A stretch of DNA of 64,000 bases from positions 881,501-945,500 of the forward strand of contig NZ_CP040396.1 of the NCBI RefSeq assembly GCF_005577435.1. The letters are read 5' to 3'. This DNA comes from Paenibacillus algicola (GTDB taxonomy: Bacteria; Bacillota; Bacilli; Paenibacillales; Paenibacillaceae). Below are positions 46,154-55,011 of the stretch, piece by piece. A program made the translations under genes and the position numbers. The notes under the pieces were generated by a model. That model ran no database searches and was not told the origin of the DNA. It saw only the letters and a program-made list of their open reading frames with translations. Positions within the stretch are counted from its first letter, which is position 1; each line of letters opens with the position of its first letter.

Positions 46154-47683
46154 ATGCGGAGGAAATGGTTCGCACTGCTACTAGCTGTATTCACGGTCAC
46201 AGGGGTGCTGAGCTCCCAAGGCACTGCATCTATGAAGGGCTATGATAAAGGATTGCAGCTGCAACGTTTCAAAACTGTACAGCCGACCTTACACTATCCT
46301 CGGGGCATCGAAGTATCTCCGCGATACAGGGTCATGGTCAAGCCGGCAGGGGACAAAACTCCTTGGAACAAGGCAGCGAACGGGACGGCAGCCTACAAGG
46401 CCTGGCCCGATTACGTCGACCCGGAAACCATTCCTGCTGCTTATAAAGACAACAGTGTCCACTTGTCTCAGATCGATACGAAAACCCGGGTCCGCATCAG
46501 GGTGGAATTGATCGACGGCGGTACGATCGAGACGCTGAAGGTCAATCCAAGCCGGTACAGCGAGGTGCAAGCCACACTGACAAGCGGCAAGGACTGGCTG
46601 GAATTTGAAGTTAACCCCTCCGATTTGACAAAGCACATACTGGTGGAGATCAATGCCCCGGAGTCAGGGCCATACAGTGAAGGGCTTATGTTGTTCGTCA
46701 ACCCGCTGTCCCAAATCCCCAGCGGAAATGTGCTGATACTGCCTCCAGGTGTGATCGGGAGTAGGCACCCCGCGATGAATGAGCTTAACGCAATTGTCAT
46801 TGATGAGAACAGCCCGTATGACGCATTGTACATTCCGCACAACACCATCGTGGATGGCAGGATCGAGGTAAGGAAAGAAGGCTTTACGATTGCCGGTCGC
46901 GGGATGGTGGTCGGCTCCAGATGGGCATGGCCCAAGTCGAAGCCGGATTGGGCGCAAAACTATCCTAGTGATATTTCTCCCGACGGCAGTGTGATTAAAG
47001 GCATTATTGACATGAACGGCGGACAAGCGGAAGGAATTGCAACCATCCATCCGTATCACTTTAATTATGAAGGTGCAGATAGCTACTCCAATCTTAAAGC
47101 GTTCGGATGGAGATTTTCTAGCGATGGCTTCCATGGCGATATTGTTCGTGGCAGCTTCGCGCGCGTCAATGATGACGCCAATTATTTTAACCATGGCTTA
47201 ATTGAGCGCAATTCCTATTGGGGGATGCAGAACGGCGCTTTGTTCCAGCTTGGCTGGGGGCAGGCTGCTGCAGACGGAGGCGGAGGAACTCGGATTTCAG
47301 AGATTAACGTTCTCCGAGGAGAATGGATGAGCGATGGCGGGGATCGTCAGAACAATGGACTGTTCTCGGGTGTACTCCGGAATACAACAGGAGATCTCGA
47401 AGATATCGTGTTTGACGATATCCGGGTTGACGGAAGTCTCTTTCGTCTTATCGCATTTGATATGGATACACACAGCGGGACGCTAAGAAACTTCACTTTC
47501 CGCAACATCTGGATCGAGAAGCCATTTACCTATCCCTCTGGCGTCATCAATATGATCAAAGTAGGAGGAGGCATCGAAGACTTCGTGTTTGAAAACCTGA
47601 CGGTAGGAGGCCAGCATCTGACAAGTCTAGAGCAGCTCAACCCGATGGACACCCCGTTTGGTGACGAAATCGAGTTTAGATAA
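46154..47683 (+). CDS. Secreted GH49-like parallel beta-helix enzyme, copy A
   Basis: The 509-residue protein has a signal peptide (about 1-25), an N-terminal beta-sandwich (about 35-195) and a parallel beta-helix (about 200-500). Asp324 in FSSDGFHGD and Asp340-Asp341 in RVNDDANYF correspond to the three catalytic aspartates of GH49 enzymes. ALFQLGWGQ matches the conserved QMGW segment. GH49 contains dextranases and isopullulanase, so an endo-acting extracellular depolymerase is likely. The ribosome site AAGGAGG is 13 bases from the ATG. A paralogue follows 55 bases later. The substrate in this sulfatase-rich setting may differ from dextran. Confidence 0.75.
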   Translation: MRRKWFALLLAVFTVTGVLSSQGTASMKGYDKGLQLQRFKTVQPTLHYPRGIEVSPRYRVMVKPAGDKTPWNKAANGTAAYKAWPDYVDPETIPAAYKDNSVHLSQIDTKTRVRIRVELIDGGTIETLKVNPSRYSEVQATLTSGKDWLEFEVNPSDLTKHILVEINAPESGPYSEGLMLFVNPLSQIPSGNVLILPPGVIGSRHPAMNELNAIVIDENSPYDALYIPHNTIVDGRIEVRKEGFTIAGRGMVVGSRWAWPKSKPDWAQNYPSDISPDGSVIKGIIDMNGGQAEGIATIHPYHFNYEGADSYSNLKAFGWRFSSDGFHGDIVRGSFARVNDDANYFNHGLIERNSYWGMQNGALFQLGWGQAAADGGGGTRISEINVLRGEWMSDGGDRQNNGLFSGVLRNTTGDLEDIVFDDIRVDGSLFRLIAFDMDTHSGTLRNFTFRNIWIEKPFTYPSGVINMIKVGGGIEDFVFENLTVGGQHLTSLEQLNPMDTPFGDEIEFR

Positions 47684-47738
47684 AGGCAGGCAAGCCCACT
47701 TCAGTCCAGTAAATAATTACGAATGAGAGGTGTCAAAG

Positions 47739-49397
47739 TTGAAAATAAGATTCGGGAAAAAGCTTGTTTCAGGGATAATGGTCCTATCGCTGTTCTTCTC
47801 TCTGCCCTTCGTATCTGCAGGTGCCAGCCCTCAGGTTCCGGACAAGGCGGAACAGCATGCGGACGAGCACAGCAAACGGAATGAAGAGAGATTCGTAGTT
47901 TATCCAAAGCCCGGCGACGCTACCAAGGAGTCAGATACCTTTGCTGTTACGGTTGAACAGAACGGGGTAAAGGCCGCCTCTTTCGTTAATCTGTCTGAAC
48001 CCCCGTTATTTGACAAGAATGATCCGAAGAGCGGCAATGGGAAGGACGGTGCCGAAATCTACCGTGAGTCAGGAACGACACAGCATTGGACAACGTTCTC
48101 GCTCAGCGGGACGGCTCAGGTGGAGGTGCGAAGATTGGATTGCGTACCGTTCGAGTCGGTAAGGGTGCTTCCGTCCCGATACGGGATCGAGGCACAGATT
48201 GGGGATGACGGCTCTACGGTTACATTTCCCATCAAACCGAAGCAAAAGGTGTTCCTAGAAATCAATGGCCAGTTGATTGACCGTATGTTTGTATTTGCTG
48301 ATCCGCTGGAGGATCCCAAGCTTGTGCCCAACAGCAAGAGAGGCAATGTGTTCGTGGCGAAAGCCGGTGATCGCCCACTTGATGGACTCAAGAAAAATGA
48401 CAAAGTGCTGTATTTCGGTCCGGGCGAGTATAACATTGAAGAGTATGGACCCGTCAATACGGGAACGACACAAACCGATAGAACAGGATCGAACAAGGCA
48501 TGGGTGGTCCCTTCTCATATCGAGCAGATCTATATTGCCGGTGGTGCAATCGTCTATGGCGGATTCTTCATCCAGCATGATGGTGTGACAGTGAATGGCC
48601 GAGGAATTCTATCCGGTGAGCCGCTGCTGTATCATCAATTAAATCTTCTGGAATTCCAAGCCGGCAGTAAGGGTGGATATGTTGAAGGCATCACACTTGC
48701 CGACGCCGTGCATTATGCCCTGCGGTCATGGGATGCACACTACGACGGCGCCAATTTTAAGGTTCTCGCGAACTGGAGATATAATAACGACGGTATCAAT
48801 CTTACCGAAGATTCGACAGTCGAAGATGTCTACCTGAGCGGGAACGACGATACCGTAAAGCTGTATTTCGGCGGGGCTACTCTAAAGAATGCGGTGATCG
48901 GACAGATGGTCAATGGGGGTGTGTTCCAGTTCGGTTGGGGCTTCCGCGATGTGGCGGACATCCATGTTTCGAATATCGACATCGTATTTGTGGATGGAAG
49001 AAACAGTCAGAGTAATCTCGGCATTATTAATTATCGCCCACGGGCGAGCAACCAAGAAAATCGGGAGTACGTCATTGAAAATATCACCTTCGACAGTATA
49101 CGTGCTGACGGACCAGCCATCAAGCTGATTGCGCTCGGACTACCCGAGAACCAAGTGTTCCGCAATATTACAATCCGCAACTCGTACATTCACAGCTGGC
49201 CGTTTGAACAGTTTAAAAACTTCATCAAAGGATCCACAGATTCTTCAACAAGCGGTCTTGGACGGGTCGAAAATATCGTCCTCGATCATGTTCAAGTAGG
49301 TGATACGTATCTAACTAAAGACAACTATTTAAACGTCGGAAATTTTGAGACTCTGCCGCCGTCTTTCGTGCCTGAAGTGAAGTTTATTGCAGAATAA
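47739..49397 (+). CDS. Secreted GH49-like parallel beta-helix enzyme, copy B
   Basis: The 552-residue protein has a signal peptide ending near VSAGAS. A beta-sandwich (about 50-190) is followed by a beta-helix with IYIAGGAIVYGGFF, VNGRGILSGEP and VFQFGWGFRD, all GH49-like. Asp351 in NNDGIN and Asp370-Asp371 in GNDDTVKLYFGGATL keep the same 19- and 20-residue spacing that I recall for the dextranase triad. The TTG at 47739 has AGAGGTG upstream; a GTG at 47730 lies inside that site. It is co-transcribed with copy A and followed by a terminator. Confidence 0.8.
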   Translation: MKIRFGKKLVSGIMVLSLFFSLPFVSAGASPQVPDKAEQHADEHSKRNEERFVVYPKPGDATKESDTFAVTVEQNGVKAASFVNLSEPPLFDKNDPKSGNGKDGAEIYRESGTTQHWTTFSLSGTAQVEVRRLDCVPFESVRVLPSRYGIEAQIGDDGSTVTFPIKPKQKVFLEINGQLIDRMFVFADPLEDPKLVPNSKRGNVFVAKAGDRPLDGLKKNDKVLYFGPGEYNIEEYGPVNTGTTQTDRTGSNKAWVVPSHIEQIYIAGGAIVYGGFFIQHDGVTVNGRGILSGEPLLYHQLNLLEFQAGSKGGYVEGITLADAVHYALRSWDAHYDGANFKVLANWRYNNDGINLTEDSTVEDVYLSGNDDTVKLYFGGATLKNAVIGQMVNGGVFQFGWGFRDVADIHVSNIDIVFVDGRNSQSNLGIINYRPRASNQENREYVIENITFDSIRADGPAIKLIALGLPENQVFRNITIRNSYIHSWPFEQFKNFIKGSTDSSTSGLGRVENIVLDHVQVGDTYLTKDNYLNVGNFETLPPSFVPEVKFIAE

Positions 49398-49414
49398 ACA
49401 CAATAGACCAAAAT

Positions 49415-49470
49415 AAAGACATGGCGGTGCTGGGATCACCTCCCTGACTCCACCATGTCTTTGTTTTTTG
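49415..49470 (+). terminator. Rho-independent terminator after the GH49-like pair
   Basis: AAAGACATGG and CCATGTCTTT form a perfect 10-bp outer stem, closed around a longer partly paired region and followed by GTTTTTTG. Confidence 0.85.
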
Positions 49471-49595
49471 CTTCAGATCTCACTCAAGTGAGCTGCCTCG
49501 TTAACAAGGATCTACTTTTGGGACAGCCTCTGGCTTTAATCCTGTTGCCATGCTGAAAGAAGCCAAGTTAAATATACACTGTTGGATGAATTATT

Positions 49596-51014
49596 CTAAT
49601 TTTTATACTCTTGTAGAGGAGGATTGGGGAGAACAAACCAAAATCTTACCCAGCCTTCTTCGCTGTGAACGCCGTACGGTAGCTCTAGTAAGAGAAAAAG
49701 AGATTTGCAAATCGCAAGACCTAGGCCGCTTCCCGATCCGGTGCTTTCACTTTTATAAAACCGTTCAAAAACGAACGGGAGATCTGTAGTGGGAATGGAG
49801 CCTTGATTGGAAACCTCGACGGTAATACCGGCAGCTGTGTCCCTTACTTTGACCCAAACGTCGCTTCCATGACGACCGTGCTTTATTGCATTAACAATCA
49901 AATTGGACATGATAGTGTGAAGCTTTTCGTCGTCACTGTAAACAATTTCGTTATGATTGTATTCCGAGATGATACGAATTCCTCTTTGTTCCGCCAACGA
50001 ACGGTTGGCATCCACGACATCATTGAACAGCGTGGGTATATGTATCGCACGAAATCTGACTTTATCCAATCTGCTATTGTATTTAGAGAATTTGAGCATA
50101 TCATCGACCATATGCTGGAGTCTATGCGTATTCTTGCTAATCTGACGACAATACCCGGTTAGTTCTTCATGTCCGCGCAAATCTTCCTCCATTAATTGGT
50201 TAAAAGCAGATATTGCGCTGATGGGCGTATTCAATTCATGAGATACGGCTGCATAAAAATCCTTCTCTGCCCGTTCCCGCTTCTGAAGTTCTTCGGCCAT
50301 CGCTTCTACCGAGCGTCCCAAATCGCCTAATTCATCATTTCTCTTCCATGTTAATCGAATGCCGAATTGACCCGCGGCAATGCGACTTGCAGAGATCTGG
50401 AGCTCTTTAATCGGTTTGACAAGTGTCTTGGAAAGTACAAAAGCGATTAATGTTGCTAGCAACAAAGCTGTTACCCCAATTCCGATTAATTGTCCTGAAA
50501 GCATGTCATGAATTTGCTGGGAAAAGGACAACGGCAAAATTCCGATTACATATCCGTCATTGTTAAGGGGTTGTCCTGCAATGACCGCTTTAACCGAACT
50601 TGGATTATCCGCTTTGGGAACGGTAACGATGAAAGCTTCACGTTGGGCGATCTCACTTGCTCCCTTCGACAAGGCCGTCTCTAACATGATTTTCACCCTA
50701 AAGTTTCTCATAGCGGTCGAGCGCTCTAATATCATGTTCGGTCCGTAAACAGCAAGAATGCCATTCTGTTCGCTTTCAAAGGCAAGGATGTCCGAAGATA
50801 CATCGGATTTCCGGTCAATCCGTTCTGACAGCCGATTGATTTCCTTATATAAATATTTCTCTGTACTAACACGATAATTATAATCCAGTTGAAGCACTTG
50901 AACGACAAAGAATAGAAGCATAATACTTGCTATAAGCAAAGCCATCGTTCCCCATAGCTTCAAAAACAGCCGATTGTGCGTTCCTTTATTTGGCGTACTC
51001 AAAAGCGTAGCCAA
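49596..51014 (-). CDS. Sensor histidine kinase, OmpR-partner type
   Basis: The kinase of about 470 residues has two membrane segments (about 20-42 and 175-197) flanking an extracellular region. HAMP, a HisKA box (FYAAVSHELNTPIS with the phosphoacceptor His) and HATPase motifs NLIVNAIKHG and GSGLGLAICKS follow. It overlaps the response regulator by 29 bases and is translationally coupled. The TTG at 51014 is given as start, but a TTG at 51002 has better spacing from the GGGGGG run. The signal is unknown. Confidence 0.88.
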   Translation of the reverse strand: MATLLSTPNKGTHNRLFLKLWGTMALLIASIMLLFFVVQVLQLDYNYRVSTEKYLYKEINRLSERIDRKSDVSSDILAFESEQNGILAVYGPNMILERSTAMRNFRVKIMLETALSKGASEIAQREAFIVTVPKADNPSSVKAVIAGQPLNNDGYVIGILPLSFSQQIHDMLSGQLIGIGVTALLLATLIAFVLSKTLVKPIKELQISASRIAAGQFGIRLTWKRNDELGDLGRSVEAMAEELQKRERAEKDFYAAVSHELNTPISAISAFNQLMEEDLRGHEELTGYCRQISKNTHRLQHMVDDMLKFSKYNSRLDKVRFRAIHIPTLFNDVVDANRSLAEQRGIRIISEYNHNEIVYSDDEKLHTIMSNLIVNAIKHGRHGSDVWVKVRDTAAGITVEVSNQGSIPTTDLPFVFERFYKSESTGSGSGLGLAICKSLFLLLELPYGVHSEEGWVRFWFVLPNPPLQEYKN

Positions 51015-51681
51015 CCCCCCATACTGTCCGAATCATCATGCTTTCCTCGCCAAGTGATTTTCTTATATTCTTGATATGTGAATCGACGGTTCGATCCGTA
51101 ATTGTCAGATCATCTTTCCAGACTCGATCGAGTAAAGACGTTCGATTGAATACAATATTGGGATGGCTGGCAAGTAAAAATAACAAATCAAACTCCTTAC
51201 GCGTCAAGTTAATCAGTGTACCACGTACTAGAACTTGCCGCGTCAACACGTTAATGGTGAGCTCTCCATAAGATAGAATAGGTTGTTCGGTTGTCGTGCC
51301 CGCATTCATATGGGATCGTCTCAGCAAAGCTTCGATCCGGAAGTGTAGTTCCTTGAGAGAAAACGGTTTGGTTACATAATCGTCCGTACCCGAAAGATAG
51401 CCTTGCTCCTTATCCCATTCCTGCCCTCTGGCAGATAAAATGATGATTGGAAGATTGGAGTGATCACGTATCTTCTTAAGCACCTCGAAGCCGCTCATAC
51501 CGGGTAACATGATATCTACAATAGCGAGAGAAATGGAACTGTGTTTATGGAGCAGCAGTAAGGCCTCTTCTCCTTTAGTAGCACCGTAAACTGAATATTT
51601 ATTTCTTTGCAGAAAAATGGTTAGCGCTTCAAGAATTGAGGAATCGTCTTCAACGAGGAGAATTTCTAGATTATCAGTCAT
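50986..51681 (-). CDS. Response regulator, OmpR/PhoB type
   Basis: The 231-residue protein has a receiver domain with Asp56 in AIVDIMLPGMSG and Lys in DDYVTKPFSLKEL. A winged-helix DNA-binding domain (about 135-228) includes LTRKEFDLLFLL and VDSHIKNIRKSLGE. The frame is open to 51810, but the ATG at 51681 has AGGAG 8 bases ahead and gives the normal family length. It is divergent from the esterase gene at 51853, a possible target. Confidence 0.92.
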   Translation of the reverse strand: MTDNLEILLVEDDSSILEALTIFLQRNKYSVYGATKGEEALLLLHKHSSISLAIVDIMLPGMSGFEVLKKIRDHSNLPIIILSARGQEWDKEQGYLSGTDDYVTKPFSLKELHFRIEALLRRSHMNAGTTTEQPILSYGELTINVLTRQVLVRGTLINLTRKEFDLLFLLASHPNIVFNRTSLLDRVWKDDLTITDRTVDSHIKNIRKSLGEESMMIRTVWGVGYAFEYAK

Positions 51682-51852
51682 CTTAACAGCTCCTGCAATA
51701 AATTCTATAGTTATTATTTCATTGTAGTCATCAATTGTCCAACAGAGAGAAATCATTAAATTCTCCATTATTTCATCACATTTTGGAGATATACTTACGA
51801 TCGAATTCAATGTATGTCTCCGTATAGGTATTTGAGAAAGGAATGAAGAAAA

Positions 51853-53058
51853 ATGATATCAATCAAACAAAAAAGAACGAAAAGAATCCTGATCGGATTC
51901 ATGTCGGCAGTTATGATGGCGAGTTCTGTTGCATGCAGTGATGAAGTCAGCCAAGCCCCATTAACATCTATCCTGAACAAAGATATGGAAAAAGCACCGA
52001 CGATGCTGCACAACGAAACCTTCTTCGTTGGAGGTGCTTACAATGGCACGCAGTACACGGGGCAATCCATGATTCACCGACTTTCATTGGGAGAGCCAAC
52101 AACGCCTATTGTGATGCTTCCCGGATTGGGATTATCGGCGTATATCTACACTTCGACACCGGATGGAAGAGCGGGGTGGACCAGCGATTTCGCTGCTGGA
52201 GGATATGATACCTATGCCGTAGATACGCATAATCTTGCGGTATCCGGGTTGGATGCTGCCGCTTTCGGTACCGAAAATCAGCCAGCACTTTCAGTTTGGG
52301 GCGAGTCAAAAATATGGAAAACATGGGGATTTGGCAGTAAACCGAATGAGCCGTATGCAGATACACAATATCCAGTTGAGTATATTGAACAGTTGTACGC
52401 TTCGTTCTCGCCGCAAATCTCGGAGGGCAAAAGCTCAGGTGTTGAAGGAACGGGGACGCAAAGCTCTGTAAAAGGCGGAGGTGCCAGCGAGCAGCAGCCG
52501 GCAAATGGAAAGAAAGAGGCAGTTACTGGCGGACAGGCAGCGGAAGGACCAGCTAAGGGAGGCCAACGACCGGTCGGAACGGCTCAAGGAGAAACGACGG
52601 AACAAGGAGGACAAAGCTCCAGAAATGCTGACCCTGTCGAGGTTCAGAATATGATTGCTCTGCTCGAACGTACAGGACCGGCCGTGCTCATGGTGCATTC
52701 CATGGGTGGTGTTACAGGCTTCGAAGTGGTAAGGCAGCGTCCAGAGCTAGTAAAGGCTCTAATCGTCATCGAGCCGGTGGGATCACCGACCGATCAGGCG
52801 GATCTGAAGCAGCACTTTGTGGACGTTCCTTATCTAGCCGTATACGGCGATTATATTGAAAGCAGGGGACAGACCGGTCGATATGAGTCTTGCATGGAGA
52901 CCGCAAAAGTGTTAAATGAGCTTGGCGGATATGGGGAAGTGATGACTTTGACTGAACTCGGATACAAAGGGAATACCCATCTTATGATGCAAGATATGAA
53001 CAAGTCGGACATTGCAAAGCTTATAATGGAATGGATTCAGTCACATGTGAAAGTATAG
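51853..53058 (+). CDS. Alpha/beta-hydrolase lipoprotein (esterase-like)
   Basis: The 401-residue protein has a lipoprotein signal with SSVAC (Cys28). The fold is an alpha/beta hydrolase with the oxyanion region VMLPGLGLSAY, the nucleophile Ser283 in VHSMGG and His376 in GNTHLMM. It should be a membrane-anchored extracellular esterase or lipase-like enzyme. A Gly/Gln/Glu-rich stretch of low complexity (about 193-260) lies between the cap region and the nucleophile strand. A 15-bp-class hairpin follows the stop. It is divergent from the OmpR-type regulator. The natural ester is unknown. Confidence 0.82.
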   Translation: MISIKQKRTKRILIGFMSAVMMASSVACSDEVSQAPLTSILNKDMEKAPTMLHNETFFVGGAYNGTQYTGQSMIHRLSLGEPTTPIVMLPGLGLSAYIYTSTPDGRAGWTSDFAAGGYDTYAVDTHNLAVSGLDAAAFGTENQPALSVWGESKIWKTWGFGSKPNEPYADTQYPVEYIEQLYASFSPQISEGKSSGVEGTGTQSSVKGGGASEQQPANGKKEAVTGGQAAEGPAKGGQRPVGTAQGETTEQGGQSSRNADPVEVQNMIALLERTGPAVLMVHSMGGVTGFEVVRQRPELVKALIVIEPVGSPTDQADLKQHFVDVPYLAVYGDYIESRGQTGRYESCMETAKVLNELGGYGEVMTLTELGYKGNTHLMMQDMNKSDIAKLIMEWIQSHVKV

Positions 53059-53066
53059 AACAACTG

Positions 53067-53109
53067 GGCCGCCCTGATGTCGTTTATCGACAACAGGACG
53101 GCCTTCTTA
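53067..53109 (+). terminator. Terminator after the esterase gene
   Basis: GGCCGCCCTGATGTCG and CGACAACAGGACGGCC pair with two mismatches around TTTAT. TTCTTAA follows, a modest T tract. Confidence 0.7.
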
Positions 53110-53264
53110 ATTAGTACATATATCGTTTACAGGAAGAGAAAATCCCCTCCCCACCCCATCCCACAAAGTAAGAATATCCATAAAACTAGATGTTTATCTC
53201 CATGTTGTGATCTCTTCAAGAGGCGTAAACTTTACATTGTGATGAAGAAGGGGAGGGATCATGA

Positions 53265-55010
53265 GTGAAGTCAAACACATTATTTAAGGAGCACATGCTG
53301 CAGTATAAGTTCAGCTATATGATAGGGACAGCGTTATTGTCCATATCCTGCCTTCTTCAATTGTATATTCCTCAGGTGCTTGAGACATTTACAGACCAAT
53401 TGCAGGGAATGTCCATCACTTCAGAGGAAATCATCTCATTAGCTTGGTTGATCGCAGGGATCGGCATTCTATTGGCTGTATTTCGAGCTACAGCCCGGAT
53501 TGCTCTGCTGCGGCTAGCCCGATTAATCGAAAAGAATGTGAGACAGAGGCTGTTCGTGAAATGGGAAGGCTTGTCCAACGAATACTTTTCCAGGCAGCGT
53601 ATCGGGGACTTGATGTCCCATGCCGTGAATGACATTAACATTTTGCGGGAAGTAGGCATGATGGGCGTATTCGCATTGGTTGAGGCGGCTGTATTGATCG
53701 TTATAGCTATTGCGGCCATGGCGAGCACGGTTCATGCCGGACTTACCGCCCTGGTTATGCTGCCATTGCCGGTACTGGCGTATATGGCTTATCGTTTCCG
53801 TACACAAATTGAGGTGAGAACGACCCGTGTGCAGGAGGCTATTGGCCAGCTTACCAGCCGGGTACAGGAGTTCTGTGCAGGCATTCGAGTCGTCAAGGCT
53901 TATGTGCAGGAAGAGCAGGAGCTTGACAAGTTTAAACAGGACAATGAGCTCAATGTTGCAACCAATCAGAAGCTTATAGAGTCGAACTCCTTCTTTACCG
54001 CATTAAGCCAAGCCATCGTGGGTTTTAGCTATTTACTGTCTGTTGTATTCGGAGGGCTGCTGGTTATGCGGTCCAGTATCACCCTGGGTGAGTTTGTTGC
54101 CTTTAACACCTATTTAACGATGCTGATTCCCCCGGTGGAGAATTTGGGGCGCGTGATCAATGTGTTTCAGAGAGGAAGAGCAGCAGATATCCGGCTGCGC
54201 AGCATATTGAATACCCCGGCGGCGGTTGTTGATGCTGAGGAGGTGCAGCGAGTCCCTGATCTTAAGGGGCACATTGAGTTTAAGGGACTGAGCTTTCGTT
54301 ATCCCGACCAGTCCAGAGAGGTGCTGGAGGATATTCAGCTCACGGTGCCGGCGGGCAGCAGCCTGGCGATTGTCGGGAAGGTAGGCAGCGGAAAAACGAC
54401 GCTCGTCCACTTGCTGCTGCGGCTCTACAATCCGCCAGAAGGAACGCTTTTTATGGATGGTATAGATATAAGGAGCATTCCTTTGAAGCAGCTGCGGCAG
54501 TCGATCGGATTTGTGCCTCAGGAGCATATGCTGTTCTCCACAACGATCGGTGAGAATATTGCCTTTGACCCCAAGGAGTATACCTTCAAACAGATTACGG
54601 AAGCGGCCAAAATAGCTCAGGTGCATGATAACATCATTGAATTTCCCAGACAATTTGATACCTCGCTCGGTGAAAGAGGCGTGTCTTTATCAGGAGGACA
54701 GCGTCAGAGAGTGAGCATAGCCCGAGCACTCATCAAAGAGCCGTCCATCCTTATATTTGATGATAGCTTATCCGCGGTCGATGCAGAAACAGAAGAGAGA
54801 ATTTTAGCAGAGCTCAAGAGAATGATGAAGAACAGGACGACCATCATTACAAGTCATCGGCTGTCTGCCATTCGACATGCAGATCAGATTGTTGTCATGG
54901 ATCAGGGACGGATTGTTGAAAAAGGGACGCATCGTGAGCTGATGAAACAAGGCGGCATGTATGCTTCGATTTATCATATGCAGACTATGAACCGCGTAAT
55001 GGAGGGATAG
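53265..55010 (+). CDS. ABC exporter half-transporter, degenerate-site subunit (YheI/BmrC-like)
   Basis: The 581-residue protein has six membrane helices followed by an ATPase domain with Walker A GKVGSGKTT and a canonical signature LSGGQRQ. Walker B, ILIFDDSLSAVD, has Asp where the catalytic Glu should be, the mark of the degenerate subunit in heterodimeric exporters. The GTG start has GGGAGGG 7 bases upstream. Its stop is one base from the start of the second subunit. The pair probably exports drugs or other hydrophobic compounds. Confidence 0.9.
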   Translation: MKSNTLFKEHMLQYKFSYMIGTALLSISCLLQLYIPQVLETFTDQLQGMSITSEEIISLAWLIAGIGILLAVFRATARIALLRLARLIEKNVRQRLFVKWEGLSNEYFSRQRIGDLMSHAVNDINILREVGMMGVFALVEAAVLIVIAIAAMASTVHAGLTALVMLPLPVLAYMAYRFRTQIEVRTTRVQEAIGQLTSRVQEFCAGIRVVKAYVQEEQELDKFKQDNELNVATNQKLIESNSFFTALSQAIVGFSYLLSVVFGGLLVMRSSITLGEFVAFNTYLTMLIPPVENLGRVINVFQRGRAADIRLRSILNTPAAVVDAEEVQRVPDLKGHIEFKGLSFRYPDQSREVLEDIQLTVPAGSSLAIVGKVGSGKTTLVHLLLRLYNPPEGTLFMDGIDIRSIPLKQLRQSIGFVPQEHMLFSTTIGENIAFDPKEYTFKQITEAAKIAQVHDNIIEFPRQFDTSLGERGVSLSGGQRQRVSIARALIKEPSILIFDDSLSAVDAETEERILAELKRMMKNRTTIITSHRLSAIRHADQIVVMDQGRIVEKGTHRELMKQGGMYASIYHMQTMNRVMEG

Positions 55011-55011
55011 C

